A DNA stretch of 45,520 bases from Deltaproteobacteria bacterium (GCA_016183235.1 JACPFA010000038.1:1-45520), one strand, 5' to 3'; shown: positions 23,810-35,703, numbered from the stretch's first letter. Notes: generated from the sequence alone by a model not told the origin. A program made the numbers and translations.

Positions 23810-25087
23810 TTACGGGAACATGCCTCGCAGTAACATGGCTGTTTTTACTTTTTCGATGCCTACCATTAACGCTGCCATTCGCATATTAACTTTGTTTTTT
23901 TCAGAAAAATAATAAACATTTTGAAAAGCCTTGGACATAATTTTATGCAAATTTTTATCGATTTCGTGTTCATCCCAAAAAAAGGATTGTATATCCTGCA
24001 CCCATTCAAAATAACTAACCGTCACGCCACCGGCATTGGCCAATATATCAGGGATAAGAAAAATATCCCCACGATCCTCAATCACTTGATCAGCCGCTGT
24101 GGTAAGAGGGCCATTAGCTCCTTCAACAATTATTTTACAACGTAATAATTTGGCTTCTTTGGCATCGATGGTACTTTCAGTAGCGGCAGGAACAAAGACA
24201 TCACAATCCAAAGAAAAAAATTCTTTGAGGTTTAAGACCTCTGCACCAGGTAATCCCTTTAAAGATTTATTTTCTAAAAGGTGTTTTTCAAGAGAGATGT
24301 AATCAAACCCTTGAGCATTGAAATAACAACCTGAAACATCACTGATCCCAACGACCTTGCAACCCAATGAAATCATTTTTTTGCAAACCGCACTGCCTAC
24401 ATTACCAAAACCTTGTATGATGACCTTGGTGTCTTCATCAATTTTCAACTTTAGAAATTTAATGGCTTCAAGGAGGGTATACACTAAGCCAAAACCGGTG
24501 GCATCTTTTCGCCCGACTGAGCCACCGATTACGACGGGTTTTCCGGTTACGACTTCAGGAATGGCATAGCCCTTCAACTGGCTATAGGTATCCATGATCC
24601 ACGACATCACTTGTTCATTGGTCCCCAAATCAGGGGCTGGGATGTCAACCTCAGGGCCGATAAAATTGATAAACTCGGTTGTGTAACGGCGGGTGAGTCG
24701 CTGTAATTCTTGCCGGCTTAAAGGCGTGGGGTCAATACAAACTCCGCCTTTGGCCCCACCTAGGGGTAACCCTACCAACGAGCATTTCCAAGTCATGAGC
24801 ATGGCGAGCGCACCCACTTCACCCAAAGAAACGTTTTTATGATAGCGGATGCCTCCTTTGTAAGGGCCCAAGGTGTCATTATGCTGGACCCGATAACCGG
24901 GCACAACCTGCACACTCCCATCATCCATACGAAAGGGGATGCTTACCAACATGGCTTTGTCTGGGACACGGAGCCGATTAAAAACATTCCGATCCAAATT
25001 TAAATGGTTGGCGGCAATTTCAAACTGGTGTTGGACCTGTTTAAAAAAGGGGTCGTCCCATTCTTTAAAGTTAAATTGTTCAGTCAT
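23810..25087 (-). CDS. gdhA: Glutamate dehydrogenase (Glu/Leu/Phe/Val family)
   Basis: A 425-residue enzyme for reversible oxidative deamination of glutamate to 2-oxoglutarate. Motifs: YRVQHNDTLGPYKGGIRYH, MTWKCSLVGLPLGGAKGGV (catalytic Lys in PLGGAKGG), PAPDLGTNEQVMSWIMD, the NAD(P) Rossmann loop IQGFGNVGSAVCKK, and VEGANGPLT with ILANAGGVTVSYFEWVQ. The size and the GGSVGRKDATGFG segment fit the ~420-residue hexameric class. AGAAGG precedes ATG 25087. The name glutamate dehydrogenase, rather than a Leu/Phe-specific relative, is the most likely of the family. Confidence 0.92.
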   Translation of the reverse strand: MTEQFNFKEWDDPFFKQVQHQFEIAANHLNLDRNVFNRLRVPDKAMLVSIPFRMDDGSVQVVPGYRVQHNDTLGPYKGGIRYHKNVSLGEVGALAMLMTWKCSLVGLPLGGAKGGVCIDPTPLSRQELQRLTRRYTTEFINFIGPEVDIPAPDLGTNEQVMSWIMDTYSQLKGYAIPEVVTGKPVVIGGSVGRKDATGFGLVYTLLEAIKFLKLKIDEDTKVIIQGFGNVGSAVCKKMISLGCKVVGISDVSGCYFNAQGFDYISLEKHLLENKSLKGLPGAEVLNLKEFFSLDCDVFVPAATESTIDAKEAKLLRCKIIVEGANGPLTTAADQVIEDRGDIFLIPDILANAGGVTVSYFEWVQDIQSFFWDEHEIDKNLHKIMSKAFQNVYYFSEKNKVNMRMAALMVGIEKVKTAMLLRGMFP

Positions 25088-25135
25088 TACCTTCTATTGT
25101 GCCTGATTTTAGAAATAATGAAAACTAATTTGACG

Positions 25136-25339
25136 AATACTTTATCATGCAAAGTTGGCAGGACTCCGTTGAGGGAGCCAACGCTCCATCGCCGACCCTA
25201 ATGGAGCTAGCGGGTGGGAAGCCTTCCGCGGAGCAAAGCTCCGCGGCTTTCCTCACCCGCTAGCTCTCATTGGGGGCCCCGGCGATTCCGCTGACGGCTC
25301 CCTCAACGGAGTCCTGCCAACTTTGCATGATAAAGTATT
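25136..25339. repeat. 204-bp MITE-like palindrome with 44-bp perfect arms (contains family A)
   Basis: The outer arms 25136-25179 and 25296-25339 are complementary at all 44 positions (starting AATACTTTATCATGC). Nested inside is a family A unit with arms GAGCTAGCGGGTG and a perfect CCGCGGAGC/GCTCCGCGG cap. It occupies most of the 303-bp divergent gap between gdhA and dsbD. Only AT-rich sequence remains on either side for promoters. Confidence 0.93.
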
Positions 25340-25390
25340 TTAGAGTTTCCTATTGTATAACGTCTGAAAATCATTAAAATACTCTCGATT

Positions 25391-26980
25391 ATGTTTAAAA
25401 AATGTCTCTTGGGAATATTGGCTGTTCTTTTTTCAAGTTATGCTTTAGCGACCCCTCCTGATCAAAACCCCTTTAGCCTTAATTTAGACGATAGCCCTAA
25501 GCAGTTGGTGGTGGGGGATGCTTTAACCCTAGAGTTTCGAATCACGGTTCCCCCAGGGTATTTTGTTTACCACGAAAAGACTTCTCTGGTCTTAGATCCA
25601 TTGCCTAACTTTCTATCGGCTAAAATTGAATTGCCTCCACCCGAAGATCATTTTGATAAATTATTTGGTAAAAAAACTAAGGCCTATCTTTCCGATTTTT
25701 CTATTCTCGTAAAATTAACCGCCAATGCTCAAATGACTCCAAGTCTGCATACCTTGAAAGGCACACTCCGCTATCAAGGATGTTCTGACGAATTTTGTTA
25801 CCTCCCGGTTAAACAAAATTTATCTATTCCCCTACAATTTGTAACCAAGGGGTCAGGTGCACTCACTTCAAATTATTCGGAGCCTTCTTTTTTTGATCAA
25901 GTTTGGAATCTCCTGGAGGAGGTTGACCCCAACAAACTTTTAGACCTCAATCGTGGGTTGTTGTTGTTGTTAGCCTTTTTGGCGGGCATGGTGACCTGCT
26001 TCACCCCTTGTGTTTTGCCCATTATTCCGCTCACCATGGCCTATGTAGGCGCACTGCAAAATGGAGTGCGCCACGGAGCGCGGTTTTTTTTTCTTTTTTT
26101 AGGCATGGCGGTTTCTTACAGTTTGTTGGGTTTGCTGGCCGCGAGTTTGGGGCTTAGCCTTGGGTTTCTCTTTCAGTCGCGTATTTTTTTGCTAGTCATC
26201 ACAGGGTTGTTTCTTTTGTTTGCCTTCAGCCTTTTTGGTTGGATTCACTTGGCTCTTCCTACTGTTTTACAGAACCGTCTCTTAAAATTAGGGGGGAACA
26301 GCAACCACGGTGCTTTTTTAGTAGGGCTGACCTTTGGGTTGGTTGCTTCTCCTTGTGTTGGGCCTTTGGTGGGGCCTTTTCTCATTATTGCTGCAAAAAA
26401 GCAGAGTCAATTTTTTGGGTTCACGTTATTGCTTAGCTATGGCTTAGGCATGGGGCTTTTATTTTTTGTTTTAGCCAATGCCTATGGCCGAGTTTACAAA
26501 AAATTAAAGGGTCCCTGGGTTCGGCTTTTAAAAAATGCAGTTGCGATAACCCTCCTGTTTCCCGCTTTCTTTTATGGGTATACTTTTTATAGGACATTAG
26601 GTTTTCACACCCCGCAGGCAGATTTTTGGATTCATAGTTTAGAAGATGGTTTGGCTCAGGCTGCCCAAGAGAAAAAACCAATCCTCATTGATTTTTATGC
26701 AGACTGGTGCCCGCCTTGTTTAGAATTAGAGCACAGCACTTTTTCCAATCCTTTGGTTCAACAAAAAGCCAAAGACATCATTATGATTAAAGTTGACTGC
26801 ACCTTAGAATGTGAGCAAGCCCAAGTTCGGTATAATGTGGTGGGTATGCCCACGATACTTTTTTTAGATCATCAAGGCAATCGAATGGGCGAGCTTACGG
26901 TGATGGGGGGTAGTGTTAAACCGAAAAAAATAATTTCGCTCATGGATCAAGCTTTAGAAAAAAATCGAGCCATACCATGA
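25391..26980 (+). CDS. dsbD: Thiol:disulfide interchange protein DsbD
   Basis: A 529-residue DsbD that carries reducing power from cytosolic thioredoxin across the inner membrane. Signal peptide MFKKCLLGILAVLFSSYALA; N-terminal alpha domain with the Cys pair in GCSDEFCYLPV; a central eight-helix membrane domain with CFTPCVLPIIPLTMAYVG and VASPCVGPLVGP; and a C-terminal thioredoxin domain with DFYADWCPPCLELE and VVGMPTILFLD. All three Cys pairs are present. The sensor kinase gene starts within its stop (ATGA). Confidence 0.95.
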   Translation: MFKKCLLGILAVLFSSYALATPPDQNPFSLNLDDSPKQLVVGDALTLEFRITVPPGYFVYHEKTSLVLDPLPNFLSAKIELPPPEDHFDKLFGKKTKAYLSDFSILVKLTANAQMTPSLHTLKGTLRYQGCSDEFCYLPVKQNLSIPLQFVTKGSGALTSNYSEPSFFDQVWNLLEEVDPNKLLDLNRGLLLLLAFLAGMVTCFTPCVLPIIPLTMAYVGALQNGVRHGARFFFLFLGMAVSYSLLGLLAASLGLSLGFLFQSRIFLLVITGLFLLFAFSLFGWIHLALPTVLQNRLLKLGGNSNHGAFLVGLTFGLVASPCVGPLVGPFLIIAAKKQSQFFGFTLLLSYGLGMGLLFFVLANAYGRVYKKLKGPWVRLLKNAVAITLLFPAFFYGYTFYRTLGFHTPQADFWIHSLEDGLAQAAQEKKPILIDFYADWCPPCLELEHSTFSNPLVQQKAKDIIMIKVDCTLECEQAQVRYNVVGMPTILFLDHQGNRMGELTVMGGSVKPKKIISLMDQALEKNRAIP

Positions 26981-28872
26981 TCAATGCCAATGCTATTCTT
27001 GAAGACATTAAACTCCCTGACTACAAAGAAAGACATGTCTTTACAGGCAAACTACGTTTAGTCATTTTTTTGATTTTTTGGGTGTTAGGTGCTACTTACT
27101 TTCGAGGAGTTTGGGCATCTTATGCTGTCATTCCGCTGATGATCAGCCTTAGTTTCCTGATTACGGGGATTTGTTACAATAATATTCTTCAAAATAAATA
27201 TATTCTTACTTCTTTTATCTTGGAGATGCTGGCCGACTTATTGAGCATTAGCCTCGTTGTTTATATGACCGGAGGTGGCGAAAGCTCTTATTTTACTTTG
27301 TATATGATTTATGTGTCGGCCGCTGGGATGTTTTATTCGCCACGGATTGCCTTGCTAGCGGCCGTATTTTCTGTTTTGTCTTATGCCATTTTAGTTTTAG
27401 GGATTCACCATCAATGGATTCCACGCTTTGTTTATCCTCAACCGTCGTCAGCCTGGATGGCTTGGTTGCCTCAAACCCACTATTTAAACTTGAGCCTAGC
27501 CATCGTTTTTATCCCGGTTATCGTTTATGCGGTCAAGATTAGTTATTATTTTATTTCTCTTAAAGAAAGGGCTTTAGAAGTTCGCAATAAACAATTGTTA
27601 GCCCTTAATCGCATCAGTCGCACCATTAAACGGGCTACATCTTTAGAAGATGTTATTCAAAATGTCTTGAGCGGGGTTATTGAAGGTTTGGGTTACCAAG
27701 TTTGTTTTTTGGTATTGGTTGACAAACGGGAAGGGAATATTCGCTTTCATGTGCCTAAGGGCAATCCCTATATTCAACTCATTGAAGAAAAATTTGGGGT
27801 TTCACTTAAAGAATTAGAGTTACCTAATCTCGATGCCAACTCTATTTTTCAAGCGATCAAGCGCAATCGTATTGTCTTTCGACAAAAATTATCTGAACTT
27901 GTCGTAGGCATAGAACCTGCGCTCTTGGAAAATAGTGCCAATGCAATTCAACAAGAGATGGGTTTTAAAAAATTTGTGATTACCCCCTTAGTTGCTGAAC
28001 GAAAAATTATTGGAGCCCTCGTGGGGGTAAGCATCCACGAATTTATTGATCAATCAAGCGTGGGTATTTTAGAAAGCTTTACCGATCAATCCGCCCTTGC
28101 CATCGACAGTGCTATTCTCATTGAAGAATTAAAAATCAAAAATGTGGAACTAGAGAGGGCCAATAAAATCAAAAGTGAATTTTTGGCCGTGATGAGCCAT
28201 GAATTGCGGACCCCTCTAACTGCCGTCATTGGGTTTTCTGAACTTTTATTAGAAGGGGTGTTGGGGGAAATGAATCATGATCAAAAAGATAGCCTAAAAG
28301 AAGTTTTGAAAAATGGCGAGCACCTCTTGGGGCTCATTAATAGTGTGTTAGATCTTGCCAAGGCCGAGGCTGGCAAAATGGAGCTTAACCTAGAGCCGCT
28401 TAATTTAAACGACATTGCGGTTGATGTTAAAAATTCGGTTATTCCACTCCTTGATAAAAAGGGTCTTAATCTTGACCTCATTATTTCAGAGGACTTGCCC
28501 CTAATGTATGCCGACATGCGAAAGATGAAACAGATTTTGTTGAATCTACTTTCTAACGCCATTAAATTTACCCCTGAAGGGGGGAAAATCATTTTAAGCA
28601 CCCATTATTCGGAAAACAAATTTATTATTCAAGTTAAAGACACTGGGATTGGTATCGCCAAAGCAGATTTAAACAAAATTTTCGATGTCTTTCATCAAGT
28701 TGATAGCTCTCATACACGTAAATATCAGGGCACAGGGTTGGGGCTAGCTCTAACTAAGCAGTTTGTAGAACTTCATGGTGGACGGCTTTTGGTCGACAGT
28801 GATTTAGGGCAAGGGTCGCAGTTTACAGTAGAAATTCCCAGGCAAATCCCAGTGGATAATGCGCAAGTGTAA
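26977..28872 (+). CDS. Membrane sensor histidine kinase with GAF domain
   Basis: A 631-residue kinase: about five or six membrane helices in residues 25-200, a GAF domain (about 220-385, from LNRISRTIKRATSLEDVIQN), a HisKA domain with His408 in MSHELRTPLTAVIG, and an ATPase domain with LLNLLSNAIKFTPEGG (N box), VKDTGIGIAKADL (G1) and GTGLGLALTKQFVELHGG (G2). It is coupled to dsbD by a 4-bp overlap, hinting at envelope or redox sensing, but no response regulator is next to it. Its stop codon is the first part of the 28870-29101 inverted repeat. Confidence 0.93.
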   Translation: MINANAILEDIKLPDYKERHVFTGKLRLVIFLIFWVLGATYFRGVWASYAVIPLMISLSFLITGICYNNILQNKYILTSFILEMLADLLSISLVVYMTGGGESSYFTLYMIYVSAAGMFYSPRIALLAAVFSVLSYAILVLGIHHQWIPRFVYPQPSSAWMAWLPQTHYLNLSLAIVFIPVIVYAVKISYYFISLKERALEVRNKQLLALNRISRTIKRATSLEDVIQNVLSGVIEGLGYQVCFLVLVDKREGNIRFHVPKGNPYIQLIEEKFGVSLKELELPNLDANSIFQAIKRNRIVFRQKLSELVVGIEPALLENSANAIQQEMGFKKFVITPLVAERKIIGALVGVSIHEFIDQSSVGILESFTDQSALAIDSAILIEELKIKNVELERANKIKSEFLAVMSHELRTPLTAVIGFSELLLEGVLGEMNHDQKDSLKEVLKNGEHLLGLINSVLDLAKAEAGKMELNLEPLNLNDIAVDVKNSVIPLLDKKGLNLDLIISEDLPLMYADMRKMKQILLNLLSNAIKFTPEGGKIILSTHYSENKFIIQVKDTGIGIAKADLNKIFDVFHQVDSSHTRKYQGTGLGLALTKQFVELHGGRLLVDSDLGQGSQFTVEIPRQIPVDNAQV

Positions 28873-29101
28873 TGCCTTAAGTTTAGGGGTTTAACTTTCC
28901 TCAACCCGTGCGGAGTTTATCCTGAGGCTTGGCGAAGGACTCCTCGTATTCACACTTAAAAAACGTTGGGTTGTATGAAGTTAGTGTATTCCCTCTGGTC
29001 ATACCCTAACTTCAACAAACCATACGTTTTTTAAGCGCTCATGACTCGTCGCTCTCGCACAAAGGGTTTCGGAAAGCTAAACCCCTAAACTTAAGGCATT
29101 A
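28870..29101. repeat. 232-bp inverted repeat between the sensor kinase and guaB
   Basis: Outer arms of 31 bp (starting TAATGCCTTAAGTTTAGG) pair with one mismatch. A second, less perfect arm pair follows inside (ACTTAAAAAACGT with ACGTTTTTTAAG, then GAAGTTAG with CTAACTTC). It begins at the stop codon of the kinase gene. The middle has no coding sequence that I can support. It looks like a MITE or a very large hairpin. Confidence 0.88.
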
Positions 29102-29103
29102 CA

Positions 29104-29131
29104 GAAGTTAGGAATGAGAAGTTAGGAATGA
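29104..29131. repeat. Two tandem 14-bp repeats upstream of guaB
   Basis: GAAGTTAGGAATGA occurs twice without a gap, just after the inverted repeat and just before the putative guaB -35 box. It could be an activator site or a replication-slippage product. Confidence 0.7.
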
Positions 29132-29133
29132 GG

Positions 29134-29162
29134 TTGACTGTAAGTAAAAAAATGTCTAATAA
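29134..29162 (+). promoter_or_regulatory. Putative guaB promoter
   Basis: TTGACT (29134-29139) and TAATAA (29157-29162) are 17 bp apart. The predicted transcription start falls at or next to the guaB ATG (29169), and no Shine-Dalgarno lies before that ATG, so the message may be leaderless. Confidence 0.5.
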
Positions 29163-30641
<1,479 letters not shown>

Positions 30642-30650
30642 ATTATGGCT

Positions 30651-30721
30651 GTCATCCTCCGGCTTGACCGGAGGATCCATTATTGATGATAGTGGATCCC
30701 CCGAACAAGTCGGGGGATGAC
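30651..30721. repeat. Paired GTCAT-type palindromes between guaB and guaA
   Basis: Two hairpins, ATCCTCCGGCTTGACCGGAG and CCCCCGAACAAGTCGGGGG, stand head to head and are bounded by GTCAT and ATGAC, so the whole also folds as one long stem. It reads open in the guaA frame but is best left out of guaA. Confidence 0.85.
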
Positions 30722-30733
30722 AAGAACGACAAA

Positions 30734-32266
30734 ATGGACAAAGTTTTAATCCTTGATTTTGGTTCGCAGTATACCCAACTCATCGCTAGAAGAATCCGCG
30801 AGTTTCATGTTTATTCGGAAATACAACCCTATAACTACCCCCTTGCTAAAATAATTGAATTTGCTCCCAAAGCCATCATCTTATCAGGAGGTCCCGCCAG
30901 TGTTTTAGGTGATGATGCACCTTCACTCCCAATAGAGGTACTCAATCTAGGCATTCCGCTCTTAGGGGTTTGCTATGGTATGCAACTCCTCACGAAGCTT
31001 GCCGGTGGAACCGTAGCCAAGGCTCAATTTCGAGAATACGGCCGGGCTACCCTCAAAGTAGTCGAGCCTAGCGGGCTCTTTGAAGGGATGAAGAGTTCGA
31101 GTACGATTTGGATGAGTCATGGCGATTCGATTTTAACCTTGCCACCCCATTTTATTAAGTTGGCGGAAAGTATTGATGCGCCTATTGTGGCCATGGCCTT
31201 TCCAGCTAAAAAAATCTACGCCTTGCAGTTTCACCCTGAGGTTAGTCATACCGAAGAAGGGGCACTCATCTTAGAAAATTTTCTATTTAAAATCGCTGGG
31301 TGTAACCCCAATTGGAACATGAGTTCTTTTGTAGAGCGTACTCTACAAGAAATTCGCAAAACAGTAGGGCATGAAAAGGTGATTTGCGGGGTCTCAGGGG
31401 GTGTAGATTCTACGGTCACTGCCGTGCTTATTCACAAGGCCATTGGTGATCAACTCCAATGTATTTTTATCAACAATGGTTTGCTGAGAAAAAAAGAAGC
31501 TGAAAAGGTTATTTCAACTTTCGCTAAAAATTTTCATATCCCCCTGCATTATGTAGATGCCAGTGCTCGCTTCTTAAAAAAATTAGCCGGCATTGTTGAT
31601 CCCGAAATGAAGCGAAAAATTATTGGTAATGAATTTATTTTTATTTTTGAAGAAGAAGCAAAAAAATTTGCTGCAGCACAATTTTTGGCCCAAGGCACCT
31701 TGTATCCCGATGTGATTGAAAGTGTGTCTTTTAAAGGCCCGTCGGCTGTCATTAAGAGTCATCACAATGTGGGTGGTTTGCCTAAAAATATGAAATTTAA
31801 ATTGGTTGAACCCTTAAAGGAACTCTTTAAAGATGAGGTTAGGAGGGTTGGCGAAACTTTGGGGATTAGTCGAGAATTAACGCATCGGCACCCCTTTCCT
31901 GGGCCAGGCCTTGCCGTACGGATTTTAGGGCCGGTGACGCCAGAAGGTGTTGCTTTATTGCAAGAAGCCGATGATATTATCGTGAGCGAAATTAAGACGG
32001 CGGGTTTCTATGATAAAGTTTGGCAAGTCTTTGGGGTGTTATTACCGGTCAAATCAGTGGGCGTGATGGGGGATGAAAGGACTTACGCCAATGTCTTGGC
32101 CATTCGCTGTGTGCAGAGCACCGATGGTATGACAGCCGATTGGGTGCCATTGCCTTTTGATTTACTGTCAAAAATGAGTAACCGAATTATTAATCAAGTG
32201 AGTGGAATTAATCGAGTCGTTTACGATATCTCTTCCAAACCGCCTTCAACCATTGAATGGGAGTAG
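30734..32266 (+). CDS. guaA: GMP synthase (glutamine-hydrolysing)
   Basis: Makes GMP from XMP, ATP and glutamine. The 510 residues fit the family. The glutamine amidotransferase half has GVCYGMQLL (Cys nucleophile) and [11 protein letters not shown]; the ATP-pyrophosphatase half has [12 protein letters not shown] (PP-loop); and the C-terminal dimerisation domain has [13 protein letters not shown] and the usual [11 protein letters not shown] end. The start [10 protein letters not shown] at ATG 30734 agrees with relatives; a longer frame from 30683 is repeat-encoded. There is no strong Shine-Dalgarno. Confidence 0.97.
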   Translation: MDKVLILDFGSQYTQLIARRIREFHVYSEIQPYNYPLAKIIEFAPKAIILSGGPASVLGDDAPSLPIEVLNLGIPLLGVCYGMQLLTKLAGGTVAKAQFREYGRATLKVVEPSGLFEGMKSSSTIWMSHGDSILTLPPHFIKLAESIDAPIVAMAFPAKKIYALQFHPEVSHTEEGALILENFLFKIAGCNPNWNMSSFVERTLQEIRKTVGHEKVICGVSGGVDSTVTAVLIHKAIGDQLQCIFINNGLLRKKEAEKVISTFAKNFHIPLHYVDASARFLKKLAGIVDPEMKRKIIGNEFIFIFEEEAKKFAAAQFLAQGTLYPDVIESVSFKGPSAVIKSHHNVGGLPKNMKFKLVEPLKELFKDEVRRVGETLGISRELTHRHPFPGPGLAVRILGPVTPEGVALLQEADDIIVSEIKTAGFYDKVWQVFGVLLPVKSVGVMGDERTYANVLAIRCVQSTDGMTADWVPLPFDLLSKMSNRIINQVSGINRVVYDISSKPPSTIEWE

Positions 32267-32271
32267 CCTAA

Positions 32272-35200
32272 GTGTTTACGCACCTCCATGTTCATTCTCA
32301 ATATTCCTTGCTCGAAGGGGCTATCAAAATTAATAGCCTGATTGAGCAAGTTAAACAATTAGGCATGAATTCGGTGGCTATCACAGATTCAGGCAATTTG
32401 TTTGGGGCGGTTGAGTTTTACGAGACGGCCATCAAAGCGGGTATTAAACCCATTTTAGGCGCCGAAATTTATTATCTTACTCAAGGGGCTCTTCAACAAA
32501 AAGAAACAAAACGTAAAGATGGTCTTTTGGCCAATTTAGTTTTGTTGGTGATCAACGAAGTTGGATATAAAAATTTATGTCGATTGCTGACGATCGCTCA
32601 TCTCGAAGGATTTTATTACAAACCACGCCTAGACAAACAAACTCTAGCCCAACACCACGAAGGGCTTTTTGCTTTATCGGGGACTTTGAAGGGAGAAGCT
32701 CACCACCATTTGCTTGAACAAAACCCTCACTTGGCAAAAACGGCACTTGAAGAGTTGGCCAGCTTCTACCCCAATCGCTTATTTTTAGAAATTCAAGATC
32801 ATGGTCTGCCCCAAGAAAAATTATTGCGCCCTGAGTTAATTCGTTTAAGCCAAGAAACTGGCATTCCTTTAGTGGCTACCAATGACTGCCAATATCTTTT
32901 GGCGCAACACCAGAGTGCCCATCAAGTTTTACATTGTATTAAAGTGGGGCGCACTCTCAAAGAAGAAGAAGATCGAGCGGTTTTTACCACCGACCAATTT
33001 TATTTAAAATCCCCTGAAACCATGCAAAAAGCCTTTCAAGATTTGCCGGAGGCCTTGGCCAACACTCAAAAAATTGCTGAAAGTTGCGAATTTAAATTTA
33101 CCTTTGATCAATATTATTTCCCTAAATACGAATCTGTTGAAAATTTAAGCACCGAGGAACTTTTAACCAAAAGAACCCAAGTTGGATTTAGCCATCGTTG
33201 GGAAAAGGTTCAACATCAATACCCTGCTGAAAAACAAGCAAGCCAATATGAGATTTATCAAAAGCGAATTGAAGAGGAGCTTGCTGTTATTTTAAAAATG
33301 GGGTTTGCCGGCTACTTTATTATTGTTGCTGATTTTATTAATTTTGCAAAAAGTGAAGGTATTCCGGTTGGCCCTGGGCGCGGGTCTGCGGCAGGTTCTT
33401 TGGTTGCCTATTGTCTCAACATTACCGACATTAATCCCATGCCCTTTGACTTACTTTTCGAACGGTTTTTAAACCCCGAGCGCATTAGTATGCCCGATGT
33501 GGATATTGATTTTTGCATGAAGGGGAGAGACCGGGTCATTGAATATGTTACGCAGAAATATGGTAATGTTTCACAAATTATTACCTTTGGGACACTCAAA
33601 GCCAAAGCCGTGGTGCGCGATGTGGGCAGGGTGTTGGATATTCCCTATGGGGAAGTCGATCGTATTGCAAAGCTCATTCCCAATGCCCTTAATATTACGC
33701 TTGAACAAGCTTTGAAAGAAGAGCCGACCCTGCAAGAATTGCTGCAAAACAATCAGCAGATTCGTCAACTCATTGAAATCGCCAAAACCTTGGAGGGCCT
33801 TACCCGCCATGCCTCAACCCACGCGGCTGGGGTGGTGATTGGTGATCGAGCTTTAACCGAATACCTGCCACTTTATCATGGCACTCACGATGAAATTGTT
33901 TCTCAGTTTGATATGAAGGCCGTTGAAAAAATCGGCCTCGTTAAGTTTGATTTTTTAGGGCTTAAGACCTTAACCGTTTTAGATATTGCACGCAAAATTA
34001 TTAAACGCGTTCAAAATATCGACATTCATTTTGATGAAATCCCTTTAGACGATGTTAAAGTTTATGAACAACTTTGCAGTGGTGACTCTTTGGGGATTTT
34101 CCAATTAGAATCCTCAGGCATGCAAGACCTGCTGGTTCGCCTTAAACCCAACCGTTTTGAAGACCTGATTGCGTTGGTGGCCCTTTATCGACCTGGCCCC
34201 TTGGGAAGTGGCATGGTGGATGATTTTATCAATCGCAAACACGGTAAAACAAAAGTTGCTTTTGAATTGCCACAATTAGAATCCATCCTAAGTGACACCT
34301 ACGGGGTTATCCTCTACCAAGAACAGGTCATGAAGATTGCAGCGGTGTTGGCCAATTTTTCGTTAGGCGAAGCTGATTTGTTAAGACGGGCCATGGGCAA
34401 GAAAAAAACCCAAGAGATGGCCAAGCAACGGGAACGTTTTTTGAAAGGCTCTACCGATAATCATATCCCTCGAAAAAAGGCTGAAAAGATTTTTGATTTG
34501 ATGGCTAAATTTGCTGAGTATGGTTTTAATAAATCTCATAGTGCGGCCTATGCCCTCGTTTCTTATCATACCGCTTATTTAAAAACCCATTATAACGTTG
34601 AGTATATGGCGAGCGTGCTTACCCACGAAATGGGCAATACCGATAAAATTTTAATTTACATCAACGATTGTAAAGAACATGGCATGACCCTTTTGCCGCC
34701 TGATATCAACGAAAGTTATCGTTATTTTTCAGTCAATCAAGATCGGCAGATACGTTTTGGTTTGGCAGCAGTCAAAGGGGTAGGGGATGCAGCTATTACG
34801 GCTATTATTGAAGTGCGAGAAAAGGTTGGTAAATTTAACAACCTTTTTCACCTTTGTGAATGGGCTGACACACGGAAGGTTAATAAAAAAGTCCTCGAGG
34901 CTTTAATTAAATGCGGTGCGTTTGATCGCATCGATGCCGATCGGGCTTCAATGCTTGCCAACTTAGATGGGGCCTTGGAATGGGGCAATAAACGCCAAAT
35001 GGAAAAAACCGTGGGGCAGGTCAATATGTTTACTCAAAGCCCAACTTTGGCACGCGTAAAACCCTGGGGTGAAAAAGAGCGCTTAACCTTCGAAAAAGAG
35101 GCCTTAGGTTTTTATATTACGGGCCACCCTTTAGAACGTTACCAAGGCCAAATTAAAAATTTAACAAAATATTCTATCCAAAATTTAAAAGAGGCCCAAG

Positions 35201-35703
35201 ACAAAGAACAGGTAACTATTTGCGGGGTGGTGAGTAGTTTAAAAATGATTCGCACCAAGCAAGGCAAAAAAATGGCGTTTGTTAATCTAGAGGATTTAAC
35301 CGGTTCTTTAGAGGTGATTGTCTTTAGCGAGTGTTATCAAAACGCTGTGCGATTTTTAGAAGGGGATATTCCGCTTTTTGTTAAAGGTCGGGTAGATGCC
35401 GGAGAAGACAATATAAAAATTATTGCTGAAGAAATATTACCCTTAGATAAAGTTCGTTTATTGAAAACTCGAAGCATTCATTTTAAAATCGAGAAAATTT
35501 TAGCGAGTCAGCACGCCTTGGAACAACTTAAAAAGATTCTTTTAGATTATCCTGGTCATACCCCAGCCTATTTGCACCTCTTGGCTCCAGGGCAACAAGA
35601 AACCATTCTGTCTCTACCCAGCGAGTTGTCGGTTGATATTAATGATACTTTTATTCAAAAAATAGAGGACCTATTTGGGACAGATAGTGTGATTTTACAC
35701 TAA
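32272..35703 (+). CDS. dnaE: DNA polymerase III subunit alpha
   Basis: Replicative DNA polymerase, 1143 residues. An N-terminal PHP domain (FTHLHVHSQYSLLEGA, VAITDSGNLFGAVEFY), the palm with GPGRGSAAGSLVAYCL and the catalytic ISMPDVDIDF, then FGTLKAKAVVRDVGRV, the helix-hairpin-helix region, and an OB-fold (about 980-1070: VTICGVVSSLKMI, MAFVNLEDLTGSLEVIVF) are all present. The start is GTG 32272, six bases after guaA, so it may be cotranscribed with it. The PHP domain keeps HLHVHS histidines. Confidence 0.97.
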   Translation: MFTHLHVHSQYSLLEGAIKINSLIEQVKQLGMNSVAITDSGNLFGAVEFYETAIKAGIKPILGAEIYYLTQGALQQKETKRKDGLLANLVLLVINEVGYKNLCRLLTIAHLEGFYYKPRLDKQTLAQHHEGLFALSGTLKGEAHHHLLEQNPHLAKTALEELASFYPNRLFLEIQDHGLPQEKLLRPELIRLSQETGIPLVATNDCQYLLAQHQSAHQVLHCIKVGRTLKEEEDRAVFTTDQFYLKSPETMQKAFQDLPEALANTQKIAESCEFKFTFDQYYFPKYESVENLSTEELLTKRTQVGFSHRWEKVQHQYPAEKQASQYEIYQKRIEEELAVILKMGFAGYFIIVADFINFAKSEGIPVGPGRGSAAGSLVAYCLNITDINPMPFDLLFERFLNPERISMPDVDIDFCMKGRDRVIEYVTQKYGNVSQIITFGTLKAKAVVRDVGRVLDIPYGEVDRIAKLIPNALNITLEQALKEEPTLQELLQNNQQIRQLIEIAKTLEGLTRHASTHAAGVVIGDRALTEYLPLYHGTHDEIVSQFDMKAVEKIGLVKFDFLGLKTLTVLDIARKIIKRVQNIDIHFDEIPLDDVKVYEQLCSGDSLGIFQLESSGMQDLLVRLKPNRFEDLIALVALYRPGPLGSGMVDDFINRKHGKTKVAFELPQLESILSDTYGVILYQEQVMKIAAVLANFSLGEADLLRRAMGKKKTQEMAKQRERFLKGSTDNHIPRKKAEKIFDLMAKFAEYGFNKSHSAAYALVSYHTAYLKTHYNVEYMASVLTHEMGNTDKILIYINDCKEHGMTLLPPDINESYRYFSVNQDRQIRFGLAAVKGVGDAAITAIIEVREKVGKFNNLFHLCEWADTRKVNKKVLEALIKCGAFDRIDADRASMLANLDGALEWGNKRQMEKTVGQVNMFTQSPTLARVKPWGEKERLTFEKEALGFYITGHPLERYQGQIKNLTKYSIQNLKEAQDKEQVTICGVVSSLKMIRTKQGKKMAFVNLEDLTGSLEVIVFSECYQNAVRFLEGDIPLFVKGRVDAGEDNIKIIAEEILPLDKVRLLKTRSIHFKIEKILASQHALEQLKKILLDYPGHTPAYLHLLAPGQQETILSLPSELSVDINDTFIQKIEDLFGTDSVILH

